The translations under genes were made by a program, and so were the position numbers. A stretch of DNA of 25,112 nt from Phycisphaerales bacterium UBA2402 (GTDB lineage: Bacteria > Planctomycetota > Phycisphaerae > Phycisphaerales > UBA1924), in contig DDSA01000153.1 in NCBI GenBank assembly GCA_002343715.1, positions 1-25,112 of the forward strand. Reading direction: 5' to 3'. The notes beneath the pieces were generated by a model. It ran no database searches, was not told the origin of the DNA, and saw nothing but the letters and a program-made list of their open reading frames with translations. Positions 24,387-25,112 of this stretch are shown here, piece after piece; the stretch's first letter is position 1; the number at the start of each line of letters is the position of its first letter.

Positions 24387-24812
24387 TTGTCCGCCGGGCA
24401 GGCCCCGATGTTCTTCTACCACGCGGCGGATCAGCTCGTTGAAGCTTGGGCCGCCGATGACCTGCCGCTCGGCATATCGACCAATATCACGTTCGAGTCT
24501 CCCCCGCCTTGTCCGCTTCGAGCCGTGGACACGTTGGTGCTCGCCATCGATGGATTCTTCGAGTGGTCCGATCCCACGGGCCGGCAGTACGGAATCGACC
24601 GGTTGCAGAGATTTGTCGCTGCGCACTCGCATCTCCCGCCGAAAGAGTTCATCAGTCTGTTGCACGCCGATGTCGTTGAGTACTCGGCAGGATCACCCCA
24701 GCCCGACGACCTCACTGTGGTCATTGTGAACCGAACGGTGCCCACCGCAGGCAGTGTGCCAGACCGCCATTCCGAGTTGATGTCTGCCACGGCAAACGCG
24801 GCTTCGGTGTGA
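24387..24812 (+). pseudogene. 3' fragment of an SpoIIE/RsbU-type PP2C phosphatase
   Basis: The 141 readable residues match only the C-terminal third of a PP2C/SpoIIE phosphatase: LSAGQAPMFFYHAAD, LPLGI, DTLVLAIDGFFEWSDPTG, FISLLHADVVEYSAG and the late metal motif PQPDDLTVVIVNR. The earlier metal sites (GD and DxxGHG) are missing from this frame. Immediately upstream, other frames give APRAAHFNVDS leading by one shifted base into LSAGQAP, then VLDEYEHG near 24305, and a possible remnant of the DVTGHGLP motif (ADVT, then NGLPGV) near 24200. This suggests that the whole gene was once present from about 24190 and has decayed by frameshifts. The readable frame begins at a TTG with no ribosome binding site. 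It is clearly different from the intact phosphatase at 5063-6310. The upstream part of the call is weaker than the C-terminal part. Confidence 0.7.
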
Positions 24813-24826
24813 GAGTGAACCCAGGT

Positions 24827-25112
24827 TCATACGCAACGCCGGGCCTGTCGAGCTTCATTCACTCTCGCCACGGCCTCGTCGATGGCGCGTTGGCGTTCAT
24901 CGTTAATGATGAATGTGTCGTACACGCCGCACGCGCGGGCGGCCTCGATCTCGCGCTTTGCGTGGCCGAAGCGCTGCTGGATCTGCTCCTCGCTCTCGCG
25001 CTTGCGGGCACGCAGACGAGCGAGGACATCCTCCTCGCTGGGGGGCAGGATGAACATGGCGAACGCGCCGGGGATCCCGGCCTTGACCTGCTTGGCGCCT
25101 TCGACATCGATC
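24827..25112 (-). CDS. gmk: Guanylate kinase, N-terminal part outside window
   Basis: The C-terminal 94 residues of guanylate kinase, read on the minus strand from the right edge; the frame is open through 25112, so the ATG inside it at 25057 is only an internal methionine. Family motifs are IDVEGAKQVKAG (after the GMP-binding part), FILPPSEEDVLARLRARKRE with the arginines of the lid region, EEQIQQRF and YDTFIINDERQRAID. The enzyme phosphorylates GMP to GDP using ATP in the cytosol. The P-loop and GMP-binding residues lie beyond the window. Its stop at 24827 is 14 bases from the end of the convergent phosphatase fragment. Confidence 0.92.
   Translation of the reverse strand, partial: IDVEGAKQVKAGIPGAFAMFILPPSEEDVLARLRARKRESEEQIQQRFGHAKREIEAARACGVYDTFIINDERQRAIDEAVARVNEARQARRCV

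Noticed and set aside
19152..24826. Attachment-site duplication of the tRNA-Leu 3' end
   Set aside because: No second copy of the T-arm/acceptor sequence was found by eye within the window.
1..25112. CRISPR array, insertion sequence or integrase
   Set aside because: No spaced direct repeats, no terminal inverted repeats with a transposase and no recombinase motif were seen on either strand.

Overview
The window looks like a chromosomal segment of a planctomycete, most likely class Phycisphaerae. The DNA is GC-rich with strongly GC-biased third codon positions. Three secreted proteins end in a Cys-terminated, dockerin-like double calcium-binding module of the kind common in that group. There is also a PEP-CTERM-like exported protein, an SpoIIE/RsbU-type PP2C phosphatase of planctomycete style and a large arylsulfatase. 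The assignment is inference from protein style; no rRNA or other decisive marker is present.

Layout. Positions 1-1590 hold the 3' part of a WD40-repeat gene whose start lies outside the window. A zinc-ribbon membrane protein (1613-2380) follows, then a small hypothetical protein on the other strand (2445-2678). Positions 3043-6310 form a signalling pair: an HDOD-GGDEF-receiver protein, then a PP2C phosphatase with a receiver-like N-terminus. holA (DNA polymerase III delta subunit) comes next and overlaps, tail to tail, an OprO/OprP-like porin. Positions 8949-12647 hold three dockerin-module secreted proteins with a 7Fe ferredoxin between the second and third. A secreted GH13 alpha-amylase-type enzyme (12755-14473) converges on a three-gene proton-translocating NAD(P) transhydrogenase operon (pntA1-pntA2-pntB, minus strand). 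A membrane-anchored alpha/beta hydrolase diverges from that operon.

A tRNA-Leu(UAA) at 19152-19236 marks a change in character. From there to the partial guanylate kinase gene (gmk) at the right edge, the DNA is more AT-rich in patches and contains decayed genes: a VOC/glyoxalase-like remnant split over several frames, and the 3' end of a PP2C phosphatase. Between them sit the PEP-CTERM-like protein and an arylsulfatase operon (small membrane protein plus an 899-aa sulfatase). The segment resembles an accessory insertion beside a tRNA, but no integrase or attachment-site repeat was found.

How the genes may work together: the porin, amylase, sulfatase and dockerin-module proteins fit a cell that degrades polysaccharides and handles them in a large periplasm or at its surface. 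The HDOD-GGDEF-receiver and PP2C pair is a plausible c-di-GMP and phospho-signalling cassette. Transhydrogenase, ferredoxin, holA and gmk are housekeeping. The most unusual points are a two-helix membrane hairpin inserted inside the C-terminal domain of the sulfatase, the HDOD-GGDEF-REC domain order beside a PP2C, and the Cys-ended dockerin family without a visible cohesin partner. No CRISPR array, insertion sequence or clearly new defence system was seen.
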